Shown here: in pieces, positions 12,568-23,480 of the stretch
Layout of the letters: every line of letters starts with the position of its first letter
Position numbering within the stretch: position 1 is the first letter of the stretch
Origin: Eulemur rufifrons
Lineage: Eukaryota > Chordata > Mammalia > Primates > Lemuridae
DNA: 64,000 nt
Reading direction: 5' to 3'
NCBI RefSeq assembly: GCF_041146395.1
Contig: NC_090989.1
Coordinates: 283,928,343-283,992,342 of the forward strand
Position numbers and translations under genes: made by a program
Notes under the pieces: model-generated
The model's database searches: none
What the model saw: only the letters and a program-made list of their open reading frames with translations
Told to the model about the DNA's origin: nothing

Positions 12568-14040
12568 AACACAGGTTCTGAGGACGGGCACCCCTGGGGA
12601 CAGCTGGGGCCAGTATCTGCTTGTCTGACCCTGCCTGGAGCTCTGACCCCACCCGGGCTGGTGGAAAGTCCAGCAAAGAGGAGCAGCCCGGGAGGAGCGC
12701 AGCCCCCGCCCAGGCGGTGGGAGGGGGACAGGGCTCCGGTAGACAGGGAGCCAGCGGCTACTTTCCACGGAAAAAATGTCCTCAGGCACCCCCAGGGGCC
12801 AGGAGGCCCCAACCATGACTCAAGGCTCTGCTGCTGCTGCGGCTGCTAAGTCACTCCCAGGCCACACGGCCACCCGGCCCTGCCTGGGCCCTGGGCACAG
12901 CAGGGCCCCAGTGCCGGCCACAGGGCCCCACCTGCACAGGCCCTGCGGCAAGTGGCCTCTCCAGACGGACCTCGGCCGCCCACCTGGAGAATGGGAAGGA
13001 GACCCCAGGGGTGGTTTCCAGTAGGGCCCTAAAGGCCACAGGAGGCTTACCCAGGGGACAGCCCAGAGGGTGGGCGGCAGGCCCTTGGCCCCCTAGACTG
13101 AGCCCCCGAGACAGGGCCTGGGCGTGGCATCAGTCAGCTGCCATGAGACGGGGGTGGATTTGAGTCCCAGCCCCGCCAGCAGGTGCCTGCCCGTCTGTGC
13201 CGTGTCACTGGCTTCCCTCCTAGATCTCATCTCGAGACACGTTGCGGAGACTCCACGTGGAGATGACTGGAGGCTAGGCCACCCCACCAGACCCCCGACT
13301 GTGACGGCCTCCGAGCACTTGTGTCCCATGTGGCTGGTGCCCTTCCTGCCCTGGGGTCCCCTGGCTCGAGAGGCAGGGGGTGTCTGGGGCCGGTCCGCAG
13401 GAGAGGCTGTGGCCCTCACCCAGGCCTGGGCTCCGTGGGCGGCGGCCGTGGCCCTGGGAGGCCCTGGAACCTGGGGAGGGGCAGCTTCCTTGCCTGTAGG
13501 AGGAGCAGTACCTCGGCTCCCGCAGCTTCAGAGCAGGCAGGACCCGACTCAGAATCACCCTGGGGCAGGAGGGACAGAGGACAGCTGTTGTCCCCATTCC
13601 TGCCCAGGGCCATGGTGGCCAGGAGCTGGGGACATAGGGAGGGACGTAGCGGCCCAGCCCCATGCTGTGGGATGCCATGAGGGACACAGACCCCAGCCCC
13701 GCGCTCCAGGAAAACTGTGGCCGGTGCTGGAGCTGGGCCAGCCGAAAGCAGGGAGCCCCGAGGGCCAGGCCCGGGCGCCGCCCCACGGCCCGGGATGGAG
13801 GGGAAGCAGAAAGGCTCCGGGAAAGGCCGGGCCATTTCTCTCCCTGGAGCTGGTGGGGTCAGCGTCGGGTGGGTAGGAGCTGAGCATGTCCAAAGGCGTC
13901 GGAGAAGCTCACACCCTCCCTCCCTCGGAGACAGCCCAGCCAGGCCACAGCGAGGGACCCCCATGTCCCCCTCTCTTTCCCCCTCTGGAGAAGGCCCCCA
14001 TCCATCAGCTGTTGGTCTGAGCATGGCCGGGCCGGCCGGG

Positions 14041-14310
14041 GCCATGTTTCGTGTGTGTGTCACACCATCCCAGAGCTCCATAGTTTCCCACTGACGTCAC
14101 CGGGGTGGCTTGGATCTGAAGTGGCTGCAAAACCCTCAGAGGCATAATTGCAGTTGTCTGTGCAAAGTGAAATCAGATGGTTTTTCCAAACCTTCCCCAG
14201 CCCCTGTCTCCTCCCCCGCTCCTTCTCTCTCTTTTTTTTATTATGTTCCTTGGACCACGTCCAGATGTTTCCTGCAACAACAACCCTCCAAAAATTTACA
14301 AAAAGAGGAG
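14041..14310. promoter_or_regulatory. Candidate conserved island with CRE, intergenic
   Basis: It contains a palindromic CRE, TGACGTCA (14092-14099), then gcataattgcagttgtctgtgcaaagtg and an AT-rich stretch reaching about 14305. It is unlike the surrounding GC-rich DNA and matches no repeat I know. Confidence 0.35.
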
Positions 14311-15909
14311 AGCGCGCAGCTTCCTGCCTGCTGGGGTGGAAGTGGCTACGTGGCAGGGTGGGGGCGGCCACGTCTGCAGGCCGGGGCAGCGGCAGGCTCC
14401 AGGCAGGTCCAGGTCCCCTGCCCCCTCACCTCCGGCTCTGGACACCACGAGGGCCTCGCCGTGGGGCCACAGGGCGTTGGGGACAGCCCCTCCCTGCATG
14501 CTGAGGCCCTGGCCCCGCTGTGGGCCGAGCGGAGGCCGAGGCCGGGAAGGAACGGGGCAGCATGGGACAGACCAGGCTTTGGGCTCGGGCTGGCCGGGGC
14601 GCCACTCCCAGCTGCTCTGCTCACACGTGTGGCCAGGGGAGCCACGTCTCCACAGGGAGCCACGTTTGCACGGTGACCGGGCTGTTTGTTGGGAGCTTTA
14701 ATTAAGACCAGCCTCCGGCGAGTGCCGGAGCACCTCACCTGGCCGACACGCCTGGAGGCAGGCGTGGTCTCTGTGCCCGGAGCTGAGCAGGCCGGGCGCT
14801 CGTGGGAGAAGGGCCAGCTGAGGCTGGAAGGAGGGCCGGGCCGCCCGGGCACAGGCAAGGAAGGGTGTCCAGGCAGGGGAGGCAGCTCAGCACAGGCCCG
14901 GAGGCCAGCAGGAGTGCTGTGCGTGAGGGTCTCTGGAGGGGCTGCACGGTGGGGCCAAAGCCTCGGTGAGGGAGCCATGTGGGTCTCTCCTGAGTACAGG
15001 ACAGTGACCCGGCTGCTGTCTCCAAGCCCCAGCCAGCCCCACCCAGCTCAGCGCAGAGCCACCCCCTGCACGCGCTTCTGTCCAGGGTCCACCAGGCTGC
15101 ACCCCTCCACCCTGTCCGCCTCCTGTGCTCGGAGGGTTCAGAGCCGCGGTGCGGCCAGGGGCCAGCCACGACCCAGCCTCCATCAGCAGGGCCCCCAGAG
15201 AGGCTCCCCTGACCTGGACCACCCTTGGGTGTCCAGTAAAGTCCCGGGAGGGCAGAGCTGGGAAGTGGGCGGAGCTGGAATGTGGACAGGTGGAGAGAGG
15301 CGTCCAAGGCCGGGCGACGCCCCAGCAAAGTGTCAAGAAGGGTTGGAAGATGCCAAGCAGGGGCCCTGGGACCCAGGCCACCTGTGTGGGTTGTTTGGGG
15401 AACCGGACTGGGAAGTCTGCAGTTGGCCCTGGCCCTCACCTCCCCTCGCGCCTTCAGGACCCATCGACAGAGCACCAAGGCTGCAGTCCAGCGGCCCCGA
15501 GACCACCGTCCGGCTCAGGGGTGTGCTGGAAGGACGCACAGAGCTCCGCAAAGCAGGGACGCTGGGGGTTAGGGCTCAGCACAGCGAGAGGACGAGTCTC
15601 CGGCCAGCGGGGACAGGTGCAGGGCAGAGTCCGGGGAGTCCCGGCTCGAGCCCCCAGCTGTGCCCTCCCGGCGGAGTCACGTGCACAGTGCTCGATTCCC
15701 CCAAAATCTGTGTGCACCAACCGGGGGAGCCCATCGGAGCCTGGGGTCAGCCCCGTAGACACGCCTGACTGCCCCCAAGAGGTCGAGCTGATACAGCCTG
15801 GCCCAAGGCCCCCCTGTAAATCACACCGTTAGTGAGGACCACTGGCGTGGCCCAAGACCCCCAGACAAACACAGACACTCTTGCCAGGCAGGACCCTCCA
15901 AGTGGGGAG

Positions 15910-15922
15910 AGGTCAGAGGTCA
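15910..15922 (+). promoter_or_regulatory. Perfect DR1 nuclear-receptor element
   Basis: The sequence is AGGTCA-G-AGGTCA, the consensus for RXR homodimers, PPAR:RXR and HNF4. It is about 10 kb downstream of the RXRA 3' end. Two intact half-sites with one-base spacing are rarely met by chance in a window this size. Confidence 0.6.
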
Positions 15923-16300
15923 CCTCCCAGGAGATGGGCCAGGCCAGACTTTTCTTTCCAAGGTGCAGGGTGTGGACAGCCCAGCCCAGCGGAGTTGACC
16001 CCTTCCAACACTGTGACCACAACCTGCCGGCTCCATGTTGGGAGGGGGCCAGGGGGGAATGAGCCCCAACTCGGGCGGGCGGGGGAAGGAGGTGGAGAAG
16101 CCACAGGCAAAATCACGGCACGGCGGAGCACGGCACGCAGGAACACGCAGGAGCTGCATTCCACAGGTGAGGGGATGGAGGCAGGGAGAGGGGTCGTGAT
16201 GTGCCCTCGGTCACAGAGCTGGCCTGTGATGCAGCCCAAATCCGACCCGGCCTCCTGCACTCGCTCAGGCCACGCCTGGTGACCTGAACAGTGGTTCCTT

Positions 16301-16643
16301 TTTTTTTTTTTTTTTTTTTTTTTGAGACAGAGTCTCACTCTGTTGCCCAGGCTAGAGTGAGTGCCGTGGCGTCAGCCTAGCTCACAGCAACCTCAAACTC
16401 CTGAGCTCAAGCGATCCTCCTGTCTCAGCCTCCCGAGCAGCTGGGACTACAGGCATGCACCACCATGCCCAGCTAATTTTTTCTATATATATTTTTAGCT
16501 GTCCATATAATTTCTTTCTATTTTTAGTAGAGATGGGGTCTCGCTCTTGCTCAGGCTGGTCTCGAACTCCTGAGCTCAAACGATCTGCCCACCTCGGCCT
16601 CCCAGAGTGCTAGGATTACAGGCGTGAGCCACCGCGCCCGGCC
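16301..16643 (-). mobile_element. Full-length Alu SINE, strepsirrhine (lemur) type
   Basis: This is a dimeric 7SL-derived Alu in reverse orientation: an oligo-T run at 16301-16323 (the 3' poly-A tail) through to cgcccggcc at 16643 (the 5' end). A perfect 17-bp target-site duplication (ctgaacagtggttcctt) flanks it at 16284-16300 and 16644-16660. The spacer between the arms (about 16480-16520) contains a TATATATATTTTTAG stretch and the segment GTCCATATAATTTC. With the gtggcgtcagcctagctcacagc signature these are, as I recall, features of lemur Alus and absent from human ones. It is the only Alu in 64 kb. Confidence 0.95.
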
Positions 16644-16950
16644 CTGAACAGTGGTTCCTTAAGGGGCACCTGGCGGGAGGTCAGCGAAGGCCCTTGATCT
16701 CCTCAGACACACCTGCTTCTCCATGGGCCCTACGTAGGCTTCCAGGAAATTGGGAGGTTTTCTTTTTCCTATTTTGCACCTGAAGAGCTCCTGTGCATCC
16801 TTCAGTGCCCAGCGCCAGCACCGCCGCCTCTGGGAAGCCTTCCAGCCTCCTCCCCCTTGGTTGCCCCTCCTCTGTGTTCCCCTCTCCGTCCTCCTGGCAC
16901 AGATCAGCCCACATTGCTGCCTGCAAGCAGCCCGGTGAGAACATTCTAGA

Positions 16951-17245
16951 CCTGCACCACCCAATATGCTAGCCACCTGCCACGTGTGCTTTGTGAGCAC
17001 TTGAAATTTGGCCTGTGCAAACTGGGATGTAAAATACACACCACATCTCAAAGACCTGCTACCTAAGCATGAATGTAAAATATTTCCTTTACATTAACAG
17101 TTGTTATATTGATTGTACATGGAAATTATAAGATTTATTATATTGGGTTAAATACAATATTAAATCTATTTCACCTGGTTTCAATGTGGCTACTAGAAAA
17201 TCTTTAATTATGTACATGGCTCACATCGGATTCCTGTTGAACAGA
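16951..17245 (+). mobile_element. Ancient non-autonomous DNA-transposon-like repeat
   Basis: This AT-rich element runs from ctgcaccacccaatatgctag to ttcctgttgaacag. It matches, in order, a common mammalian interspersed repeat I recognise by its terminal CTGTCCAATA / TATTGGACAG ends and internal blocks such as gagcacttgaaat, gtaaaatacacacc, attgggttaaata and atgtggctactagaaaat. Both ends are degraded. I believe it is hAT-type but do not assign a family. Confidence 0.65.
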
Positions 17246-17324
17246 TGCTCAGTCTGCTCTCCCAGAGCCAAGCACAGGGCCTGGCCACGCGGCTTCCAGG
17301 CAGTGCTTGCTATTAGTAAGTAAA

Positions 17325-17425
17325 TGGATGAACAGTGGGTGGATGGATGGGTGGGTGGGTAGGTGGGTGGTGGAAGAGTGGGTGGGAGGGTGGAGGGATG
17401 GTGAATGAGGGGGTGTGTAGATGGA
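17325..17425 (+). repeat. Degenerate GGTG/GGAT tetranucleotide tract
   Basis: Units such as ggat, gggt and aggt repeat through this interval. A second short tract of the same kind is at 17512-17541. Confidence 0.85.
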
Positions 17426-17441
17426 TCCATGTCCAGGAGCC

Positions 17442-17509
17442 GACTCGCCCCCCCTGCCCGTGCTGTCAGGACTGGCGTCTGTCTCCCCACCCCCTCCCCG
17501 CAGCTCAGG
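17442..17509 (+). repeat. 65-bp dispersed duplicate, copy A
   Basis: It begins gactcgcccccc and contains gtgctgtcaggactggcgtctgtctccccac. It matches copy B at 18443-18504 apart from a few substitutions and small indels. Confidence 0.8.
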
Positions 17510-18119
17510 GTAGGCGGGTAGGTGGGTGGGTGCGTGAGTGGGCACTCAGGGCCAAACACCATGACCGTTGCCTCTGGTTTGCTGAAGTACCGCTGTGTGC
17601 TGGTGAGATACAGGCAACTTGCGAAGTCTGCTGAACCACAGCTCCCAGTACAGTCATGAGATCAGCCCCCGGCAGGGGTTTTGGGGACCCAGAGGAGAAG
17701 ATGTAGCTCCGGCCAGTGAGGAGCCACAGAGGTTTGGAAACACACTCTCCACTGGGCCTAAAGTCCGGCCCAGCTGGTGCTCAGGGAGGCTGGGTGCCGG
17801 CTCTGCTCTCGGGCAAGAGTCTGCGACACAGGGGGGCTTGGGGGGAAGGAGGCAGAGACGGGACGGGGTGAGCTGACCCTCTGGGGCAGGAGGCAGACTT
17901 TGCGAAGGCGCTAAGGGGCGTTTGAAGGGGGATGAGAAGAGGCACTGGACTTGCTGGGCATCCAGGGATGCTGGGCAGGGGACCCTCCCCGCGCTGCCCA
18001 GGCCCTGGCTTAAGGTGGCCGGGGGTCCTCTGCCCACCCCACCCCCGCTGTGCACACCCTGCTTGCTCTGGCCGAGCCTTTGCCTGATGCCCTCCCCAGA
18101 TCTGTGTGGCCGAGCCCCG

Positions 18120-18447
18120 CCGACCACCTGTGTCCCACGGAACTCCCACGTGGCAATCCTCGCCCAAGGTGTCAGGACGTGGGCCTCTGGGAGGTGATCG
18201 GGTCACGAGGACAGAGCCCTTGTGGATGGGAGTAGTGCCCTTGTAAACGAGGCCCCAGAGAGCTCCCTCTTTGCTCCGGCCATGTGCGGACAGGTGGGAA
18301 GAGCCCTCTGGGAACCAGGAAGGGGTCAGAGGCCGAATCTGCCGGTGCCTTGACCTCCGACTTCCAGCCTCCAGGACAGTGAGAAACGAGTTTCCATTGT
18401 CCGTGGGACTCTGTTACGGCAGCCCAAGCCGCCGCCCGAGCGGACTC
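18120..18447 (+). mobile_element. MLT1-type LTR (ERVL-MaLR), degraded
   Basis: Blocks typical of an MLT1 LTR occur in order: gggaggtgatcgggtcacgagg, agtgcccttgtaaacgagg, ccccagagagctccctctttg, ggaaccaggaag, ccgaatctgccggtgccttga, cttccagcctccaggacagtgagaaa, and an end near cccgagcggactc. It is on the plus strand. It is an old solo LTR with many CpG and indel changes, and there is no viral coding sequence. Confidence 0.8.
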
Positions 18448-18504
18448 GCCCCCCTGCCGTGCTGTCGGGGCTGGCGTCTGTCTCCCCACACTCCCCGCGC
18501 TCAG
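18443..18504 (+). repeat. 65-bp dispersed duplicate, copy B
   Basis: It begins gactcgcccccctgcc and contains gctggcgtctgtctccccaca. It starts within the last bases of the MLT1-type LTR, about 1 kb from copy A, in the same orientation. Confidence 0.8.
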
Positions 18505-19062
18505 CACCTCCGCAAGCCTTGATTCCGCACGTGCTCGGCGGGGACCAGAGGCAGGACCCGGAGGCAGCCACCACACCCACCAGGCCCCAGGCGCCTGTCC
18601 CCTCTGCTCCCCTTGCCCCCCGGGGGCTCCCTCCCGAGATTTCTGCAGACGCTGCGGACAACTGGAGAGTGTCACACGAGGGGTCAAGGTGGTTAGAATT
18701 CATAGCCACTTTACACAGGACAGGGTCTGCCACGGAGGGACTCCCACAGCACCCGCCCCCGCCCAGCTGGGGCGGATGTCCCGGCCCCCCTCTTCCATGC
18801 CAGGAGGTGGGGAGCCGGGCGCTGGGGGAAAGGAGGACCCTTCAGCCCGGAGGAAAGCGGGGAAGCTTACACGTGGCTCCCTCACACCTCCACTGTCCCT
18901 TCTGGGGCAGCACCTCAGCCCAGGTGTGGGGACAGAGCGCATCAAGCCAAGGGCTGGGCCACCCTGAGCCAGTGGGCCAGGAGGCGGTTGCCAGGGAGAT
19001 GGCAGGGCTTAGCCAATCAGCAGGGCCCCGGCTGGGCTGCTGGGTGCGCTGGGCGGGGCGAC

Positions 19063-19077
19063 GCTGCCCTCTGGTGG
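19063..19077 (-). promoter_or_regulatory. CTCF core motif, minus orientation
   Basis: The minus strand reads CCACCAGAGGGCAGC, which fits the CTCF core CCASYAGRKGGCRS at every position. It sits in a CpG-containing stretch downstream of RXRA. Confidence 0.55.
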
Positions 19078-19429
19078 CGGACGGGGTGCTGACGGGCACG
19101 GGACAGGCCCTGGCGATGTGTCCCCTGCTCTAGGTACTTCTCAGACAGCCACCTGGGCCTCTCTGGGGAAAGACCCCGAACATCTGAGTCCTGGCGAGTT
19201 CGTAACCACCCTGTCCTCCAGGGAAGTGGCTCTCGCTGTCCTCACCCAGCCGTGCCCCACACGCAGGGAAGCAAAGCCGTCTGCAGGGAGTAGAGGGTGC
19301 GTGAAACGCCTCTCTACTTGCGTTGACTTACTCAGTGTGACAGTCCACAGGGGTCCGCGCGCGGAGGGGCCTGCAGCCCTCCCCGCCGGCTCCAGGCTGG
19401 CCCTGCTCGGCCTGGGACACTCGATCCAC

Positions 19430-19565
19430 GTGGCACCATTCCTAACTCACTTGTTATATATTTTTTGTAAATGATTTTCTTTTTTCTAATTAAAGTATCT
19501 TGTTTGTAACTTAAATCTTGTTTGTAGTTGAAGTGACTTGTCCGTTGGCCCCAGAGTTCACTGGA
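19430..19565. other. AT-rich island resembling a transcript 3' end
   Basis: It reads ttgttatatattttttgtaaatgatt, ttctaattaaagtatcttgtttgtaac, with ATTAAA (19488-19493) followed by T/GT-rich sequence. This resembles a plus-strand polyadenylation region. No upstream exon is recognisable, so a noncoding transcript, a pseudogene remnant or chance are all possible. Confidence 0.3.
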
Positions 19566-21434
19566 TTTGTGTAACACTTACTGGCCGATCCCTGCCCCTC
19601 CCTGCCGATTCGTCCGCACCCAGGAGCCCCCCACGACCTCACGGCCCCCGTCCGTCTGCACAGTCTGCACTCTGCTGACCCCAGACCCCGAGGCCCAGGC
19701 GAGCCGTCCCCCGCCCCCAGCCCCCGCCGAGCTTCCGGCCCTGGAGTCTCCTGCTCCACAATGCGCACCCCGCTCCCCGCACCTCGGGTTCCCCCAGGCC
19801 CTGCACAGCAGTCCGGTCCCCGACAGACCCACACATCCGTCACAGATGCCGTGCACACACCCACCTCCCTCCGTCCCGGGAGCCCAGAGGAAGGACTTTG
19901 CTGGAAAAGGGAAGAGGCGGCAGAGCCGGCCGGGAAGGTCTCTCGCTCTTAGCTGAGCACAGCTACGCCCGCCCAGCGCAGGGGCGGCGCCAGGCAGGAG
20001 CCAATGCAGGCCCCAGCCCAGCGCCACGCGCGGGGTGCTAGGACTCGCCCCATCTCACAGAGGCACACACTGAGGCTCACTGGGCAAACGAGGGGGGAGC
20101 CGAGGCGCATGACCCCAGAGCTCACGCGAGTATCCCCAGGGCCTGGGCGGAGGAGACCCAGGGCTGGGTCCCAGGGCTGCACCAGCAGGGCCCTCATCTG
20201 TCCACAGCTGCGAGTGAGACATTGGCCACACAAGGCTCTCGGGGCCCCTTCCTCCTGCTCCCCTGCCCACCCCGTCCAACCCCGGACAAATGAGAAACCT
20301 GCCCACAAACCTGCCTCTCGACCAGGAAAGCACCATTCTTCAGGGGCCCGGTCCCGGACCCCTCTAACCCAGCGCCTGCTGACCCAGAGCCCGGAGTGTT
20401 TCGTAAGAGCGTGCGTCCCAGCCAGAGAGGACACCATGGCACCTGCAGCCCCTGGCGTGTTCAGGGGCGCTGGGCCTGGAAGCCCGGCCGGGGGCACCCC
20501 CTGTGAGCCCGGGCCCTGCTTCCACCTCCCCTCGCTGCAGGCTCATCCCGGCTACTCCCCGCCCCGGCCCAAGGCTCAGCCGTTTCTCCCGGGAGCGCTG
20601 GTCCTTTTCCCGGGGAATGGTGCAAGGAACCAGGACCTCGGCACTGGGCGTGCGGCGCTACTGTGAGGTTTTCGGTATTTCTCGTCTTCCACAGCAGAGC
20701 GAGCAGGAAAATTACGTGCGCCCTGCCCCGTGTGTGCCCACACATCCACACATACTTCCACACGCACGCACCTGCATGAGCTAAGCACGCGTCCATGCCG
20801 GGGTCTCCCCCTCCGCGACTGCGGGGGCCATTGCAGCCTCCTCGCCTTGCGTGCCTGTCTGCAGCTCCCGCCCCAGCAGGGACAAACCTGATTCCCACTG
20901 AGGGAGGGAACCGGCAGGCCCTGCCCGATAGGGAGTCGTGAGACCTGAACCACGGTCTCTGACAACACAGGGGACGGTGGCGAAGCCGGGAAGCACCAGT
21001 CAGAGCCAGGATGGCGACGAAGAACGACCTCCGGTCACCCTCACTGCTCACTGGCTGGGATCCAGCCTCCATGCAAGGCCGTGTGGGAGTGTCAGCCGGC
21101 ACCCGGGAGCGGCTCGACCCACGGCAGCGCGGTGCTCATGTTCGGCCCCTCTTGCCTTCATCTCGCAACCCCGCTTGTTTCCAAAGCTCTGGGTGGCTCC
21201 TTCTCCACACCCCCCCCACCCCCGAGGTCGTGCCACGCGCTCGGGCTGTCACACTCTGCACCCCTCCCTGCACACAGTAAGGGTCTCCCTTCGTGCTGCT
21301 GCGTTCTGCGGGTGTGCTAAGCAGTGACAAGCACCCGGTTCCGCACAGGACAGTTGCACGGCCCTGCAAGCGGTTCCCGCGGCTCACCTGTCCGGCCTCC
21401 CGGCTCTGCTCAGCAGATCCGCGGCTTTGCCTGT

Positions 21435-21700
21435 TCCAGGGTGTTGTATAAGTGGACCGGAGTGTGCGACCTTTTTCTTTTTAAGCCTCTTTCACTTGGT
21501 GATGAGCACTTCCGAGTCATCCCATCTTTTCCTGGCTGGACGGCTCGTTCCTTTGATTGCTGGAGGGCGTCCCGACACGGATGCCCTGCTGAGGGCATCC
21601 CGGCCACTTCTGACTTGGGTGACAGGGGATAAGTTGCTCTACATGTTCACGTGCAGGTTTTTGGAGGGACATCAGTTTTCAAATCAGTGGGGTTCAAACC
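21435..21700 (+). mobile_element. LINE-1 (L1M-type) 3' fragment, degraded
   Basis: It resembles the old L1 3' region: gtataagtggaccgga, cctctttcacttggtgatgagc, gagtcatccca, cctttgattgctg, ctctacatgttcacgtgcaggttttt, ggacatcagttttcaaatcagtgggg. Open frames here are not genes. Confidence 0.6.
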
Positions 21701-22603
21701 TTGGAGGGCCAGTGCTGGTCAATACTTAGCTTTGAAAGCAAGTGCCGCGCTGCCTCCCAGACGGCTGCGGCCCCCGCCTTCGCCGAGGGGAGACGGAGGT
21801 GCTGGCGGAAGCCCCCGCTGGCCCCTGATGCAGCGGCAGCTCCCCTTTCTGAGACCTCAAACGGCCCTGGGGGTCTCGAGTCTGTCTCGCCCAGCTGCCC
21901 CACCCTCAGCGCCTGTGACTCCCAGTTGTACCCCTCAGGGCCCAGCCTGGGCTCCCTCTCAGGTGTCACGGCTTGAGCAGGTGGCCGGGCAGACCCACGC
22001 TTCCCCTCCCCAGCCTCCACCACACCTCAGGCTGCGGTGACCTGCCTGCATGTCCCCTCCCCGATGGCCATGAGGTCCTCCGAGGCAGGCACTGGGCCAG
22101 CTGCTGTCCAGAGTGCCTGCAGTCTCCTCCTCTCCAGCCGCACTTCATACCCGGGCAACGGGCGGACTCTCCGCAGGGAGAGGGTTACCCCCTTCCCTTT
22201 GCTGAGAGCTCAGCCAGGTGCGACGTCCCCGAGCCTTCCCCACACAACGCTCACTGCAGTTCTCACCACCCGCAGAGGGAGACTGAGGCTGGGGAGGAGA
22301 GTGTTTCTGCCCATGGTTCTCCAGCCGGGCTTGGGCCCCTGGCCTGGCTTCCTGAATAGCATGCCGGGGCGGGGGGTGCCACTGGCCCCCAGAGGAACTG
22401 GGCCAGGTGTCCGCAGCTCCCAGAGTGAGGACGGTAGGAGCACGAAGGCCCCGCTCCAGCCAGCGGCCCCAGAGGACAGAGCTCCCTCTTCCTCGCGCAC
22501 CCCTGGGGGTGCCCAGGATTTCAGCCTGCCATGACTTCCTGCCCTGGTGGGGTAGAGGACAGGCCCTCAGGGCAGGGCCTCAGCCTGACAAGTGCTGTCA
22601 AAG

Positions 22604-22708
22604 GGATGGATGGATGGAAGGAAGGAGGGAGGGAGGGAGGGAGGGAGGAAGAGTGGATGAGGGATGGGAGGGTGGATGGAAGGAGAGACAGATGGATGAA
22701 TGGAGGGA
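22604..22708 (+). repeat. GGAT/GGAA/GGGA purine microsatellite
   Basis: A strongly purine-only strand: ggatggatggatggaaggaa then (ggga) units, followed by interrupted ggatg repeats to about 22708. Confidence 0.9.
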
Positions 22709-23094
22709 GTAAAGAACCACTAACTCCCCGTCCAAGGTTTCCAAACACCCCCACTTGACCCCCAGGGACAGCTCTGACCTGCCCCTGGACCTTGAGGGCC
22801 CCGTTGTTCACCTTCAAGGGCATCATGGGGCCTGGTCTTCCCCACCCCACGTCCCAATGGGCAAGAGCCAGGATGCCACCTCCTGGACCCCAGGTCCTGG
22901 AACCTGGGCCCACAGCCCTGGCCTTCTCCAGAGGCGGACCCCCGGGCCGAATCTCCAAGGGTTCCGCCCCAGCCCTTGCCCAGGGCGCAAATGTCTGAGT
23001 CCGGCCTGCCTTCTCCATCTGCGCCCCTACCTTAGAGCCTCCTCACACCAGAACAGGAGGGGCAGCTGGAAAGCACTTTCTAGATGACCAGGGC

Positions 23095-23190
23095 CTTTGT
23101 CCCAACAGCCCTGGGCAGTGGGATTCTGTCCTCACGGCAGAGATGGGGAAACTGAGGCCCAGAGAGGACAAGACGCTCCCCGCTGCCCTC
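23095..23190 (-). mobile_element. MIR SINE fragment
   Basis: It contains ctgtcctcacggcagagatggggaaactgaggcccagagaggacaagac, the conserved MIR 3' core in reverse. It is intergenic. Confidence 0.7.
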
Positions 23191-23465
23191 AGCTCTCCCA
23201 CCCCAGGCTGAGCCCACCCAGCACACAGTAGGGCTGCACCCAGGTCTGCACACAGCAGACTCCCGGCGGCTCGGTAAAACCCTGGCCATGCCAGCTCCTG
23301 CCCAGCCCTCTGGTCCAATCGCACGGGCGCCCGGGCGGGCGGCGGGATTCAAAAATGCTCCAGGGATTCGTGCCTGCAGGGATCAGCCCCCTCCCCCCGC
23401 CCCCACCACGAGAGCCCCTGGCAGACCCCCAGGGGCCTGAAGGAACCAGCTTTGTCCCAGTGTCT

Positions 23466-23480
23466 CCAGCAGGGGGCAGT
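23466..23480 (+). promoter_or_regulatory. CTCF core motif, plus orientation
   Basis: CCAGCAGGGGGCAGT fits the CTCF core at every position. It is followed at once by a CpG-dense patch (ggcggcgccgcggcgc). It is about 2.5 kb beyond the RXRA 3' end. Confidence 0.55.

Larger units (their letters stand above)
441..14040. other. Intergenic DNA with no recognisable gene, left part
   Basis: Apart from the repeats and motifs listed separately, I see only GC-rich sequence. Open frames up to 515 codons (11269-12816, minus) and 379 codons (9377-10516, plus) have no domain, no codon signature and no flanking splice logic. Short MIR-like scraps occur near 5690-5765, 9335-9420 and 13120-13215. Confidence 0.7.

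Noticed and set aside
11269..12816. 515-codon open frame on the minus strand
   Set aside because: It crosses an L1-derived fragment, has no recognisable domain and a composition typical of translated GC-rich noncoding DNA.
17221..17562. Histidine/threonine/proline-repeat peptides from minus-strand frames
   Set aside because: They are translations of the GGTG/GGAT microsatellite.
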